Notes: generated by a model not told the origin, from the sequence alone. 64,000 bases of DNA from Dipylidium caninum (GCA_017562135.1 QEYB01000654.1:496001-560000); one strand, 5' to 3'. Numbered from the stretch's first letter, positions 1 through 11,826 are shown. A program made the numbers and translations.

Positions 1-495
1 CGAGAAGTCTGTCCTAGTGTGCGCTGTGGTGCCCAGAACCAGTGGAAGTGAAAATCCTCACCTTTCTCGGCCATCTCCACCGAATTCAGTCGTTTCTTGG
101 GAGTCAGCGTCGTCAGTGCGGCAGACACCACGGGACTGGCAGGCGACATGGAGCGCTCCATAGCTTCATTGACACCGCCGCCAGCGCCCAGTCGCCTTTT
201 GGGCAATTCGCAGGAGTCAGGTGGCAGAAGGAGCGCCGGTTGATGGCCTCGACGACGTCGGAGGCGCCACACACCACCGCCAGCGCCTCCGAACCGCCGT
301 CGGTGGAATGAGGACGAGGCGGCGGCGGCGGCGATGACGGGGGACCCCGCGGGGAGGGTGGCGGCGATGCGGGCAGCCGCGGAGTGGTAGGCGGAGAAGA
401 GGGCGTAGTCGAAGACGTTCGACCACAACGCCACGGCCAAGAGGGGCACGTAAACCAGGATGAAGCAGATGACGCAGAGAATAGGCGAGCCGATT
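1..495 (-). CDS. SMO: Smoothened exon: TM3 and a greatly expanded intracellular loop 2
   Basis: The exon begins after acceptor TTTCTCTCTTAG and opens with IGSPILCVICFILVYVPLLA (TM3). It then stays open to the window edge through about 120 residues rich in Ala, Arg and Ser (an Ala5 run, several Arg clusters, FGGAGGG). In vertebrate Smoothened the TM3-TM4 loop is roughly 25-30 residues, so this is an unusual insertion. The last residues before the edge (FHFHWFWAP) could be the start of TM4. A possible donor GTGAGG after position 62 would instead end the exon there. Confidence 0.72.
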
Positions 496-3400
496 CTAAG
501 AGAGAAATAAGGCATTTCCTCTGAAATAAACTGGGCGTAATTTCATCCCCCTCAGGCGTTTACGAAGACGCAAATGAGGCGAAAAGAGTACCGGAAATAC
601 GTGACTACGACCGTCCAAAGGGCGCAATATGAGAGGCAAACCGACACGACGCAGGATGAAACACACATGGGAGTGATTCAGGGCCCAGTTTAAAAGTATG
701 GGAAAAATTGCGAGACGGAAAATTTTCACCTCGTCCTCGCCGAACGCACACTTTTGACGTATCCTTTCGGTCAAAATTAGAGGAATAGCCAGTAGGCGTG
801 GACGATAAATTGGCAGTGAAGGTCCTCTAAATGACTGCGCTGCGTAGGCATTATCGCCGGCCGGGGATCTCAAGCCGGCAAGTTTACCGGCAGATAAATG
901 CGACAACTTAACATTTCGTCCAACAAATACGGATTAATTGCAAACGCCAAGATGTTGATTTGCACCTCACCTCCTCCTCCTCCTCCTCCTCGTCTCGCCT
1001 GCTCTACTCGCCTCCTATTAGCAATAGCCTCCGACAGGTCCACCGCCCTCGCTCCCTCCCTCCCTCCACCTCGCCCCTCGTCTCTCGTCCCTGGCGGCGC
1101 TGGGGCCAGAGTCAGCCAGTGCAACCGCTCCTCTTGCCCACATCGTCCACCAGTCTGCACAACCAACTCCTCACTGAAGCCTCCGACGTGTGTCCAGACG
1201 GAGACGAGGCGGTGAGAAGGCGGATGAGGAGGAGGAGGAGCAGGAGGAGAAGGAGCAGAGGAGAAGGAGCCTCATGGAGCCATCGAAGATGTGCCAACAG
1301 TGTCTGGAGGCACTGAGGTTTCCGCTTCCCTGTGGAATTACCGCCCCGTTAAGTGGAGACGTCTGAAAGTGTCCCGTCTTGCTGTTCGGCGGGTGCACAT
1401 TGACTTCGTTCAGGGGACCGCATCGGTCTGCCACGTGGAAAGGGGTGGTGGAGGCGGCAGAACTGTCTGTCAGTCAGCAAGTCAATCAGTGACAGCAACA
1501 CCAACTTAAACTGACGCAAACGGAAGAAGAGCCGTAGTCTACCGTCAGCCTTTGTGGAAGGAACTTTTCTCACATGCCAAGAAAAAGTATGAGGATTCGA
1601 AAGACAAATATTGAGTCAAATTAATGGGAAAAAGGACAAAATTTGTCCCCGATTGACAATCGCAATCACTTCAGACCAAGTCTTTTTTTTCACTACCAAC
1701 GAGTTAAGTGAATGACGGTTGACAAAAGTCCCGTCAAGGCGGCGGAGATGTCCACCGCTGCTGGGAGCACCACCACCCGCGACTGCTTGGTTACACCAGA
1801 GGGTGAAGCTGAAGGAGTTAAAGTCGTCAAGTGACGTCTCAGAAATAAGTAGAACAGACAATGCGCCGCGAATCCCGCCCTGACTGACTTTTGTAGGCTT
1901 AAAAAAGCTCCTTAAGAGCGTATGAACAACGAAGGAAAAAACACGGGGGTTTGAGGTTAAATCCGTTGGTAGGGAAATAAGGAAGTGGTTTGTCCCCCTC
2001 TCTCTCTCTCTCTCTCTCTTCCTCTCTCTCCTCCCCCCACTCCGGTTGACAACTGCCAACCACGGCAGACGCAACCATACTGTCGCTCATCTGCTCTGGT
2101 GGAGACACAGGTCGAGTGCTCAAGGGCACCAAAGTCAGCAGAACCACTTCAGGATATGAGATAGGAAATCCAACGTTTTACGTCAGTCTCCCCTTCCGGA
2201 CGATTTGTCCCACCCATTTTAGGCTCTCTTTCCTGGTAGAGTTCTGCCCCACTTTCCGGTTTTTATTCACCACTTCTACGAGTTTTGCCCTCCAACTTAA
2301 AAGCCAAAGGTTGATGGAAGAAGAAAGGATGAAGGAGAGGCATTTTGGGTGTGAGGAGTGTGTGCTAAAAGGGGAAAGTGGGAGACTCACTGAGTTTGTG
2401 GCTCACCGACCCGTACACTGCCGTCGGCACGACAGGCGATGGCGTCGCCCACGCCCGGTAGATGCGGGAGGAGAAGGCCCAAACAGCCCACCAGAAAGGC
2501 GAGGTGGATGAAGGTGAGGGCGGTGTGAGGCAGACGCTGACAAGAGGAGTCTAAGGCCGAAATTAGCGCAGCAGTCTCCTCCGTCCCATCGTCGTCGGGT
2601 TTTACGGGCGATGCAGAGGAGCGGCGAATCAGTCGCAGAGTGCACTGGAAGGAGGAACATGGACAAGACGCATGGTTAGCCAGTTAAACGGGCGGGCGGA
2701 GGAGTAGAGTTGAGACGACGAGGGAATTCCCGGGGAGGAAAGGCGGGAAGAAGCGGGCAGTCAGGACGAAAGCCAATTTGTGCAAAAGGAAGTGATGAAG
2801 GAGAGAAGTAGAGGCAATAGGGTGGCGATGGGTGAAGCAGACTGCCGGTTAGACGGGCGAGTAGGTCTAAGCGCCTGAGATGCAGGGAAATGAGCTGATT
2901 GACCGTGCGCCCATCCGTCCGGACACGAGGCAATGTTTAAAATATCGCGGACGTGTCGATGTTAGAAGGCAAAAAAAAACAGACGAGTTCTACCGTCCAC
3001 TGCCATTCTTCCGGCGTATAGACTGAACTCGTTGCCTTCAGAGTCAGTTTTACCAAAAGGCAAACTGAGTGATGTTGTCGAAAATTTCGTCCCTAAAATT
3101 TTCTTTTCTTTTTCACGAATAACCCGAGATCGGACATGTTATGAAGGGAAAGCCCCGGACACCCGCTTTATCGTTGAACAGGAGTAACCCTCGAGACCAT
3201 GTAAGCCACTCTAAATTTCACCAACGGGAGAGGACTTCGAGTAGCAGATAAAAATACAACGAAGAGGCGGAAGTGACGGAATAAGAGGAAGAGGAGGATG
3301 GGGAGGGAGAACAGGAAGAGGAGGAGGTAGAAGAGACGGACTAAGAGGTGGGAGAAGGGGGAAAAGGAAGAAGGTGGGCAGAAAAGTGCGCCTGGAGTCG

Positions 3401-6400
3401 GATCCAAGGTGGAGAATAGCCAATTCGCCCAATGGCTGTGATAAACCAAAGTAGCCCAGGAAGAGGCACATTTCAGTGGGATCACCGATGAAAAAGGCGG
3501 GGAGAGAGAGACGCCAGTGGACGACCGACACTTGGACAGGTCGCCGGGCCAACAGACGCGGGCAGTTGGACGGGCAGACCGACGAGGAGAATGAGGTCAA
3601 ACGGACGTTCATTCGGACAGAAAGGCCTTTACCGCGGCCTCACTGACTGGCGGTGTATGGTCGAAGAGAGAATCGCGAATGCGTACGCGTAGGACAAAAT
3701 TTTTGTATATCGGTGCAGAGATAAGCATAAACACGCATGAATGTGTAAACAAACAAATAAACAAACAAATAAAGGAGTGATGCGATTGGCTACTTCGAAA
3801 AGTTAGTTATTCGTTTTCAGTTGTCAAGCCACAACCTGGCAGGAAGGAGAGAAGGATGAAAAGGCGTTCACAACGTCGCTGGGAGGAATATCTTGTAATT
3901 TATAATTATTACTGAGGCGCTAATCTGCTCTCACTTCGCCTTTTGGCGTGGTGAAAGGTCTGACCGCCTTGTTGCCACAGCCTGTCACAAGCGGCGGGGG
4001 GGCTTGTTGCGTCGAAAACAACCACCACCGCCTGGACTGCCGCGTTATGCCGCTGAGAGATGCTCCATGGATGAGTTTATCCCCCGTCCGAGTCGGACTC
4101 TGCACGGAGGCTCAGATTCGCTCAGAATCGGCCAATCATGAGGCCAAAAGGGGCGAGGAATTTCATGCGGCACCAGCCTACTACAGAAGGCGCCGAGGAA
4201 GTGAAGTCAACTCACCGTCGGCCAACATTTTTACGGCTACCAATCGGCTTTTAATAGAGTTTATCACTTGGAAGAGAGCCGGAGAGAAGTCATCTCGCCC
4301 AATCCACTTTGGTATCACAAAACACGCAGCCAAGAGACGCGCCTGGAAGATCTAAGCGCTGTGGGCAAGGCCGAGGGAGAGAGAGAGAGGGAGGAGTCCT
4401 TTGACCACCCACCACAGAGCCGTAAATCATTCCTCCTCCTCTCCTCCTCCTTACCAAAATGTCCTCAAAAGTGGATGGAACAGCCTCGGATCCCTCGGTC
4501 CTCCCTCCACTGGACGCTTAAAATAGCAGGCGGACATTTTGGGATTTCAAAATTTAGCTTTCCTCCTCAAATAGCCACTCCGGCGATGATGAAGTTAAAG
4601 ATGCAAAAGTGGTGGATCCAAACTGTCATCATTTCCTCTCCTAAAGGGAGAAATGGCCAGATATAAAGAGGAGGGAAGCAGCCTCGACGAAATTGTCCTC
4701 GGAGGCCTCGGCACGAAACAGAAGGCAGTGGAGGGCGAGGATTTTCTCCTGAACACCAAGAAGTTTGAACAAGCGGAAGGGGGAAAGAGACACGGCGCCC
4801 TGAAACACAAGCGCCTCGCGGGAGGGTGGGAATGAGAAAAGAAAAGGAGAGGGAGGGCGGATGGAAGGAGGGAAAGGACAACTGCGCTGCGTCCTGCTCA
4901 ACACGCCGAGATTAGGAAAGTTAAAATATTTTTGCTAATTTTGGAATAACCATTAACCTTCCAGATACACACACACACACACACACACACGTCACGTAAC
5001 ACTTTTTACGACTCAGCGATCGCCATGACAATGGAAAAAAGTTGTCCTGACAACTGCAAGTCGGCGATAAAGTGGGGAGAAGCGGTGAGGTAAGAAGGCG
5101 GTGCGCCAGACGACGTACAAGAACGCAGACGTTGACGAAGATGCCCGTGACAGCGGCGGTGAAGGCGAGGTTCCGCGCGAGGACGTAGTGCTCGGGCCGG
5201 TGGACGGGACTGCGACAGGGGAAAAGCGCATGTCGCGATTCCCTTGATCCTGCACGAGCAGACGGAGAGACTTGCAATGCCGTCGAGTAGAATTTGGCAA
5301 AAAAAAGGGAAAAAGAAAAGGAAAAAGCGGAGCTGGCACCTCGCAGTGGCCAGAGCCGACCACTCACCAATTGCGGCTGTTGGTGGTGGACACGAGCGGC
5401 GCTTGGCAGGTCGCCTTGTTGGCGTCAAATATCTTCGGTCGCAGCTTATTCTACAACAAATGGAAGAATTTCACACCATTCACACGTGGGTGGGGAATTC
5501 CCCGACTCGAGGGTGGAGGGCCAAGTGGACCGCGCTGATGCCCGACCACGAGGTGTTCTGCCAACCAAACTGAATTCATGGTGAGAGAAGAGACTCAAAA
5601 CGAGGTGGAAGAGAATTGAGAGCAAAAGGGTCGCACGACTGATGGTGAAGGAGGACGAGGAGGAGACGACAGTTTGGCAGAAAGGCTCAAGGCATTTTAT
5701 GGAGCGAGAGAACATTTCGGGTGGAGACTCGGGAGAAGACACTCTTCGCGAGAAGTGAAGGTGGTTGTGAAGTTCGTCAGGGATGCAAGAACAAGAAGAA
5801 AGGCCGGCACGGGCAGAAGGATGCTGCTGATGCTAAAAGGCAGCTCCCCAGGGAATTTGTGCAGGACGGGGCAATCAAGGAGCATTTAGAAGACTCAAAT
5901 TAAACTTCCGTGAGCTGAGGGCTCCGTTGGCTATTTAAATTAGCGCAAGATCGTGTAAACTATGAAAGAAATGGCCTATGAGATACTACTAAGCCATAGT
6001 AGTAGTATCGGCGGTGGAAGCTAAGACAACTAGTTGCCAGAAAAACACAAACAATGTGGACAAAAAAACGCGTTTTCCAAAACAGTCCAGGTCGAGGGGG
6101 GACCATGGAACCTCTCGGGAGGAGAATGACAGGAAACTGGGCAAGAAAAGGCAAACACAAGTTGGGTTGAGGTGAAAGAAAACAAAGTGGGAAGCGAACA
6201 ACGTGCGGCTGTTTGTTGAGCTCGTAAAAAGAATGAGGAGAGGCTGCCAACTCGTCGGAAGGAAATAATCATAAAGGAGGCAAAAAAAGGAAACTAACGG
6301 GCAGCATGGAGAGGAAAGTGAAGGTTCCAAAGGGAAGATCAAACGGTGACGGGATGGGCTACTCCGTGGGGACTGAAGAAACTTTCCCACTGACCGTTTA

Positions 6401-9400
6401 ATGGCGAGAAAGGGGGTGAAGATGGGCTCGGGCAGGGGATATTCATGACCTGCCCACTGTGATGTGTAAAAATGGAAGAAATCTGCTTTTCTGTGCCGAT
6501 GGGGGGAGTCTTAAAGACACGCGAGTTTGGAGGCGAGTGAAGGAACCGTCAGCCATTCTAACAATAAATTTCACTTAGATGAGAGGAGGAGAAGTAAAAC
6601 TCTAGTAAAATAATAAAAAAAAACTCAAAAAGGGGAAAGGAAACTCGGAGGGGGGCAAAAAATCGGCGCCAACCTGTCGGCAGACGGGAGCGTAGATGTC
6701 GCACTGAAGGAAGCGGGGCACACTGTCGCCGAGGAGGCCGCGACCGCCGATCTCGTAGCCGGAGAAGAGCAGGGGACAGGCTTTGCGGACGGCCAAACAC
6801 ATGCCCCGCTCGGGTAGAACAACCTGTGAATACTCAGTCACTGCCGAGGTGGTTGGAAGCTTTGGCCGCGACTCCCCGACACCACCGACGACGATGTGGT
6901 CAGAGGAAGACACTCGGGCACGTAGACGGTGCATAGGAAGATCTGGAAGGGCAAATGAGGTGTCAGAGAGTGAGATTTAAAGGGGGAATGGGTGAAGGCG
7001 TCAGCTCGGTAGCTTTCGAGGATCGGGGAGAGCAGTCGTGCCCTCAGTGCGCGGCTGCGCTCACCCGACAAAGCGTTTTGCCCACTGAAATGACAGTGAC
7101 ACCGACGGAGGCGTGACAAGCAAGCTGTCAAGCGGGAGATAAACGCAAGGGGCTCATCGCAGTCATCGGGGGAATCGGAACCGGCTTGTGGGGTGAGAAA
7201 GTCTGCCCCAGTCAATTTCACTCAGACCAAACGGTGACAGGAAGCAGTTCGATTCGAGTGGAATTTTAAGAAACCTCAGGGGAGAAATGCGCAAAGGCGC
7301 TGGGCTTATCCCCTGGGAGTTGACTCGGAGAAGCCCTCGGGAGCAGAACGAAGAGTGGAAGACCGGCCGAGAAGGCGGTTTCGCGAAAGCAACTTCAGCG
7401 CTCAAGTGAAGGGAAGGAAAGGCGACCCCACAAAAGATGACTATTAAGCACTCTTACTGCAGAGTGGAAGTAATAATCTCGCAAAAAAAAACGGGGAAAC
7501 ACTGCCGCACAGTTTAGCAATCACCCAGGTCAGCGTCGATTTGGACTGTCAAGGAGGCTTCACCGAGGCGCCTACAAGTCCCCGACGCACCACTTCATCT
7601 CCTCACCGTCCCGCCGCCGCCCAATCGCCTTGCGCGGACTGGAAAACTCCCCACTCGACTGCTTTCCGAAGACGTAAAGGAAGAGGAGGAGGAGGAGGAG
7701 GGAAGGGGGAGGCGCCTTCTCCAGCAATGCAACGTTTCGCCAATATGACTCGAAGAACAAACACGATGAAATTAAGCATTTGTCTTGTGATAGAAATGAA
7801 AATCCGCTGTGACAAAGCAACTGGGGAAGGAAAATGTTCTCCAGGACATTTATTATGGAGGAGATGGAATTGAAGATATCGCGAATTTGGACAAAAAGAG
7901 ACTCAAAAGAGACCGATAGACAAGGTGGAAGAGATGGGCTGGTTGTGGTGGCCCACAGACAACCTGGAAAAGTCTGCTGACGGGAGAATTGAGAGCAAAA
8001 GGGTCGCACGACTGATGGTGAAGGAGGACGAGGAGGAGACGACAGTTTGGCAGAAAGGCTCAAGGCATTTTATGGAGCGAGAGAACATTTCGGGTGGAGA
8101 CTCGGGAGAAGACACTCTTCGCGGAGAAGTGAAGGTGGTTGTGAAGTTCGTCAGGGATGCAAGAACAAGAAGAAAGGCCGGCACGGGCAGAAGGATGCTG
8201 CTGATGCTGAAAGCAGCTCCCCAGGAAATGTGTGCAGGACGAGGCAATCAAGGAGCATTTAGAAGGCTCAAATTAAACTTCCGTGAGCTGAGATCTCCTT
8301 TGGCTATTAATTAGCACAGCAAATAACCTGTGAGATACTTGGAGGCTCTCCGTAGGAGAATCTGTGAGTATCTCGAGTGCACACACAAGAATTTCCCCTG
8401 TAGTTGGGCAAACTCTACGGATACAACGAAAAACGGTCCTTTCAAACCAGTCGTTTCAGCTACAGCGACTAGAAATACAATGATGGCAACCGATGGAGAA
8501 GACGGGGCTGGAATTTGCGCCGAAAGGAACTTGTGAAGAAGTGGGCAGTTGCTGACAGAATAATGTCGACTGCACTGAACGAGGAGTTTGGCGGTTACCG
8601 TTGTGCCACAGAAAAAAAAACATAATAACCAAGAGGAGAGGTGAGGTAAGTGTGCGAAAAAGACGCTATCTCTGAGTCCCTCACACCAAAGAGAGAGAAA
8701 AAGAAAGTCCTACACTAGGGGGACTCGGATATGCTTCCGTGGTTGGTGTTGCTGCCACTGATTGATGATGTTACCGAGACTCGAGGGTGATTGACTTGCT
8801 GACTGACAGACAGTTCTGCGCCTCCACCACCCCTTTCCACGTGGCAGACCGATGCGGTCCCCCTGAACGAACGTCAATGTGCACCCGCCGAACAGCAAGA
8901 CGGGACACTTTCAGACGTCTCCACTTAGCGGGGCGTAATTCCACAGGGAAGCGGAAACCTCAGTGCCTCCAGACACTGTTGGCACATCTTCGAGGCTCCA
9001 TGAGCTCCTTCTCCTTCTCCGCTCCTCTCCTCCTCCTCCTCATCCGCCTTCTCACCGCCTCGTCTCGTCTGGACACACGTCGGAGGCTTCAGTGAGGAGT
9101 TGGTTGTGCAGACTGGTGGACGATGTGGGCAAGAGGAGCGGTTGCACTGGCTGACTCTGGCCCCAGCGCCGCCAGGACGAGAGACGAGGGCGAGGTGGAG
9201 GAGGGAGGGAGCGAGGGCGGTGGACCTGTCGGAGGCTATTGCTAATAGGAGGTGAGTGGAGCAGGCGGGCCGAGAAGGAGGAGGAGGAGGGAGACGAGAG
9301 AGGACGTAGAGGAGGAAGAGAAGATGAGGTAAAACCAACATCTTGGCGTTTACAATCACTGGACCAATGCTAGACGCAAATGACATGTTGCGTGTATCTG

Positions 9401-11826
9401 CTGATAAACATGCTGCCTCAAAAATCCACCCGCCAGTGATGGCATTTCTGTCGCAAACAGTAAATCCTGTCCCCGACAACGGTGGATAAGGCCACGAAAA
9501 TAGGCAACAGCTGTTTGTCCACACGATAACCGTCAAATCCAGCCACGCTTGTACTGTCATTTTGCATTTGGAGGCGGTAAAAGTGGGGAAAAATGTGGTG
9601 CATAAAGACTATGCAGTCGTGATTTTGTCAGTGTCAGTGTAAAGAAGGCAAAAGGATGATGTTGCTGTTGTTAGTCGACAACTTTATTTGCCAAATGGCT
9701 CCACTCTTCTCCCAGTAAATGCTGAAAGTTAAGGCGTCTTGTGGACTAGCGGCTCTCGGTAAGCCTTAAAAGCTTAGCAGGGAAGGCCACAGTCTATCCA
9801 CGAATGCTTCCACCTTCTACTCTCTCTCTCTCTCTCTCCTCCCACTTACAGCTAGACTTCGTCATACTTGCACGATTTTATTGTTTTCTTTGCGGTTGTC
9901 ACATTTTTGGGGCGCCTGAATACATTACCACGACTAATATAAACTGTTCAGTGCCATGGCGATGAGGGAAAAGTCATTATGTGAGGCATTCATAGCTAAA
10001 AAAACAACAATAGGTAGGATGGGAAGGACAATGGGATTATTGAAGGCGTCGAAGAACGGATTCCCCTCCTCGGGTTAACTCGTACATGTACAAAAAGGCT
10101 ACTGGGCATAAAGGCTACGGACACGGCGTTGGTGTAAAATCACAAAACAACAAATTACTTGAGAATCACACCTCCTATCGGTGCACAGATTGTACATCGT
10201 TTGACAAAGATTTAAAAAAATTTTTTTTTCCTCTGTTCTTTAATTAAAGCCGATTCTATTTGAAAATTAACGATGGTAGAGTTAGAAAGAAGAAGCGATA
10301 ACAGCAGGCCGATGGCTACTGGCTGAGGTGTGAGGAGGACACGAGGGAGAGCGAGGGCGAGGGACGGAGGGAGTTACGATGACCAATTTTTAGGGGCCCG
10401 TAGGATAGAAACTAGAGCCACGACAACATGGACAAGGAGGTGTGTGGTGGTGGTGGAGGCGGAGGAGGAGACAAATGGACACGTCGGAGGATGAACGGGG
10501 CCACCCAGGCTGTGGTGACTGTATCGGAGCAGCAGAAACGCGTGCGCGTGTGCACAGCACACAAAGACGGGGTGTGGGTTTTTTGCATGTGTTTTCCAAT
10601 GCGTCTGTGCATCATCGTCCAGTAGTATCGGAAACAGCAAAAGGCAACTGTCCACTCGAGGCGAGAGTGGACAAGCCGCCGAGCGGCAGCTGCGTCCCCC
10701 ACCGCCTACAGCTTTGTCTGGTCCTCGAATACGAGGGCCGATGAAGGCTTTGAGACTATACATTTTACACGCCATCAAGCTTATTTACTGACAATGTTGG
10801 GTTGACAATAAGTTTACCAACCGCCCCTAAGGAGAGATTTCAAGGACTAACTGAAAATCTCGTCCACCAGGGGATTCATCAGGTTACAGACAAAGGGAAA
10901 TCACGCAAGGTAATACAGATATTGGAAGTAGAAGTGACAATATAAACGCCATTTACTATAAAAGCAACATTACTAAAAATAAGCTAAAGAAGGCTAGAAA
11001 TTTTTTAAGCTATTTGTGAGAAAGTTCGTGGCAAAGCCAAGGGAGTGATTTCAAATATGATATAGGATAAATGAGGAATTGTTTTTATGAGAATTTAAAG
11101 GCGCAAATAGGAGAACAAAGAAATATCAATACACCTACAAAATGACGAGAAAGCAGACAAAAAGCAAACACGAGAATAGCAAAGCAAAATTAGAGTGAAA
11201 TTTAATAAATACCAGATAATGTTGGTAAATGCGCATGAAAAGTTGATTGAACAAGCTTGTTCTCGCAAATTGCGCCCTTCACCAAGAGTCCAAACACTCC
11301 GAAAATTGGGTCAAAATATGGCCGAAAATGCCAATGAAAATCAAGAACGAGAGGAGACCAGGTGGACATAGGCTTCACGGGTTTGAATTAATCTTTCCCA
11401 ACAGCAAAAATTGAACAACAGTAAGTTGAAAAAGTAAAGATTTCGTGACGCATAATTTTTAGGAAAAAAGAAGCATTTGTCGTCAAGATCTAGAGGCCTT
11501 GCACCACTTTAGCAAACAAACATGAGCAAATTCAACATTTTTAGAATTTCAAAAAACAAATGGCTACGTTGATTCCTGTACATGATCAAAGTCTCAAGAA
11601 ATAAAAAAAACTTCAGAAAACATATTTTGAAAAAAGGTCTTACTTGCAATTTGTCCCAACACATTGGGACAGCTTTCAAAGCGGTCCAAATCTGAAGGTC
11701 AAAAAGGGAGACATCACCGACAATGGGGCCGTCAGACGTGAATTCGTAAGGAAGGGTCGTTCCAAGACAACTCTGTTTCAGTGCGCATTGATAGGTTTGC
11801 ACCGGCCCGCGACTGTACAGTTGTCC
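1..11826 (-). CDS. SMO: Smoothened-like seven-transmembrane receptor (partial, C-terminal part off the left edge)
   Basis: Smoothened relays Hedgehog signals across the plasma membrane. Exons read on the minus strand: 11826-11644, 6942-6886, 6823-6674, 5450-5368, 5249-5119, 2536-2391 and 495-1. They give, in order, the cysteine-rich domain (CLGTTLPY, then WTALKAVPMCW, then IFLCTVYVPEC, then LPERGMCLAVRKAC), the linker (TCQAPLVSTTNSRNW, then CAFPC), TM1 (AFTAAVTGIFVNVCVL), TM2 with extracellular loop 1 (CRADGSVRVGEP) and TM3 (ILCVICFILVYVPLLAVALW). The CRADG..R.GEP loop and the CxxxC linker separate it from Frizzled. Splice phases agree between all listed neighbours except across 5118-2537, where a short TM1-TM2 exon is missing. 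The signal-peptide exon upstream of 11826 was not found. TM4-TM7 and the tail lie outside the window. One exon carries a one-base shift in a homopolymer (5218-5225). Confidence 0.88.
930..1507. repeat. Left arm of a dispersed inverted repeat
   Basis: This segment reappears as its reverse complement at 8747-9354. Matching blocks include the CAAACGCCAAGATGTTG region, the CTCCTATTAGCAATAGCCTC region, and the CTGTCTGTCAGTCAGCAAG end near 1465-1490. The arms differ by small indels in CTC-rich runs. Both arms lie in Smoothened introns and flank its middle exons. Confidence 0.85.
2391..2536 (-). CDS. SMO: Smoothened exon: TM2 and extracellular loop 1
   Basis: The exon is bounded by acceptor TTGTCAG and donor CA|GTGAGT and is 48 codons plus 2 bases. 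It encodes RLPHTALTFIHLAFLVGCLG (TM2), then the diagnostic loop CRADGSVRVGEP. The remaining CA joins the first base of the exon at 495 to give Gln, so the phase agrees. Confidence is high because the CRADG and GEP motifs are Smoothened-specific. Confidence 0.88.
4967..4990. repeat. AC dinucleotide microsatellite
   Basis: Uninterrupted (AC)12 in a Smoothened intron. Similar CA or GT runs occur at 23101-23121 and 25853-25873. Confidence 0.95.
5119..5450 (-). CDS. SMO: Smoothened exons: extracellular linker and TM1
   Basis: Exon 5450-5368 encodes the end of the extracellular domain with TCQAPLVSTTNSRNW and stops in phase 2. Exon 5249-5119 continues the Trp codon and reads IKGIATCAFP, then must lose one base in the TTTTCCCC run (plus strand 5218-5225) to continue as CRSPVHRPEHYVLARNLAF and the TM1 helix. 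The exon ends in phase 0 at a GTACGT donor once the base is removed. The following exon, joining TM1 to TM2, was not located between 5118 and 2537. Confidence 0.78.
5611..5948. repeat. Direct repeat, copy 1
   Basis: A block of about 340 bases starting near GAGAATTGAGAGCAAAAG and ending near GGCTATTTAAATTAGC is repeated in the same orientation at 7983-8321, with only a few differences. It sits in the Smoothened intron between the exons at 6674 and 5450. Confidence 0.88.
6674..6942 (-). CDS. SMO: Smoothened exons: C-terminal half of the cysteine-rich domain, split by a 62-bp intron
   Basis: Two exons, 6942-6886 (19 codons) and 6823-6674 (50 codons), both start and end in phase 0. The first gives IFLCTVYVPEC, the second LPERGMCLAVRKAC and RFLQCDIYAPVC. 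The 62-bp intron between them (6885-6824) has GT and AG ends. Reading straight through it meets an in-frame TGA, so it must be removed. Unlike the kilobase-scale introns elsewhere in the gene, it is close to the minimum workable size. Confidence 0.82.
7983..8321. repeat. Direct repeat, copy 2
   Basis: This is the same-orientation copy of 5611-5948 (shared core GCATTTTATGGAGCGAGAG). It lies in the larger Smoothened intron between exons 11644 and 6942. Scattered single-base differences suggest a fairly recent duplication. Confidence 0.88.
8747..9354. repeat. Right arm of a dispersed inverted repeat
   Basis: This is the reverse-complement partner of 930-1507. It has about 30 extra bases near 8755-8785 compared with the left arm. 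It contains no supported coding exon; open frames in it are side effects of CTC/GAG-rich composition. Confidence 0.85.
9355..11643. other. Intronic sequence, no gene seen
   Basis: This stretch belongs to a Smoothened intron. It starts GC-rich with CT runs (about 9819-9840) and turns AT-rich after about 10,100. No exon with family similarity was recognised on either strand. Confidence 0.5.
11644..11826 (-). CDS. SMO: Smoothened exon: N-terminal half of the cysteine-rich domain
   Basis: The exon runs from acceptor TCTGTAG to donor CAA|GTAAGA and is open in phase 0 for 61 codons. It contains CLGTTLPYEFTSD and WTALKAVPMCWDKLQ, which match the start of the Smoothened extracellular domain. The first 50 bases are odd. 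In phase 0 they read GQLYSRGPVQTYQC, but the +1 frame reads NCTVAGRCKP, whose Cys-x5-Cys spacing fits the family better. A one-base deletion near 11775-11785 would explain this. Confidence 0.8.

Noticed and set aside
3168..3612. Hydrophobic minus-strand segment (PAFFIGDPTEMCLFLGYFGL) considered as Smoothened TM2
   Set aside because: TM2 is clearly supplied by the exon at 2391-2536, directly followed by the diagnostic CRADG loop. This segment has no fitting splice phase.
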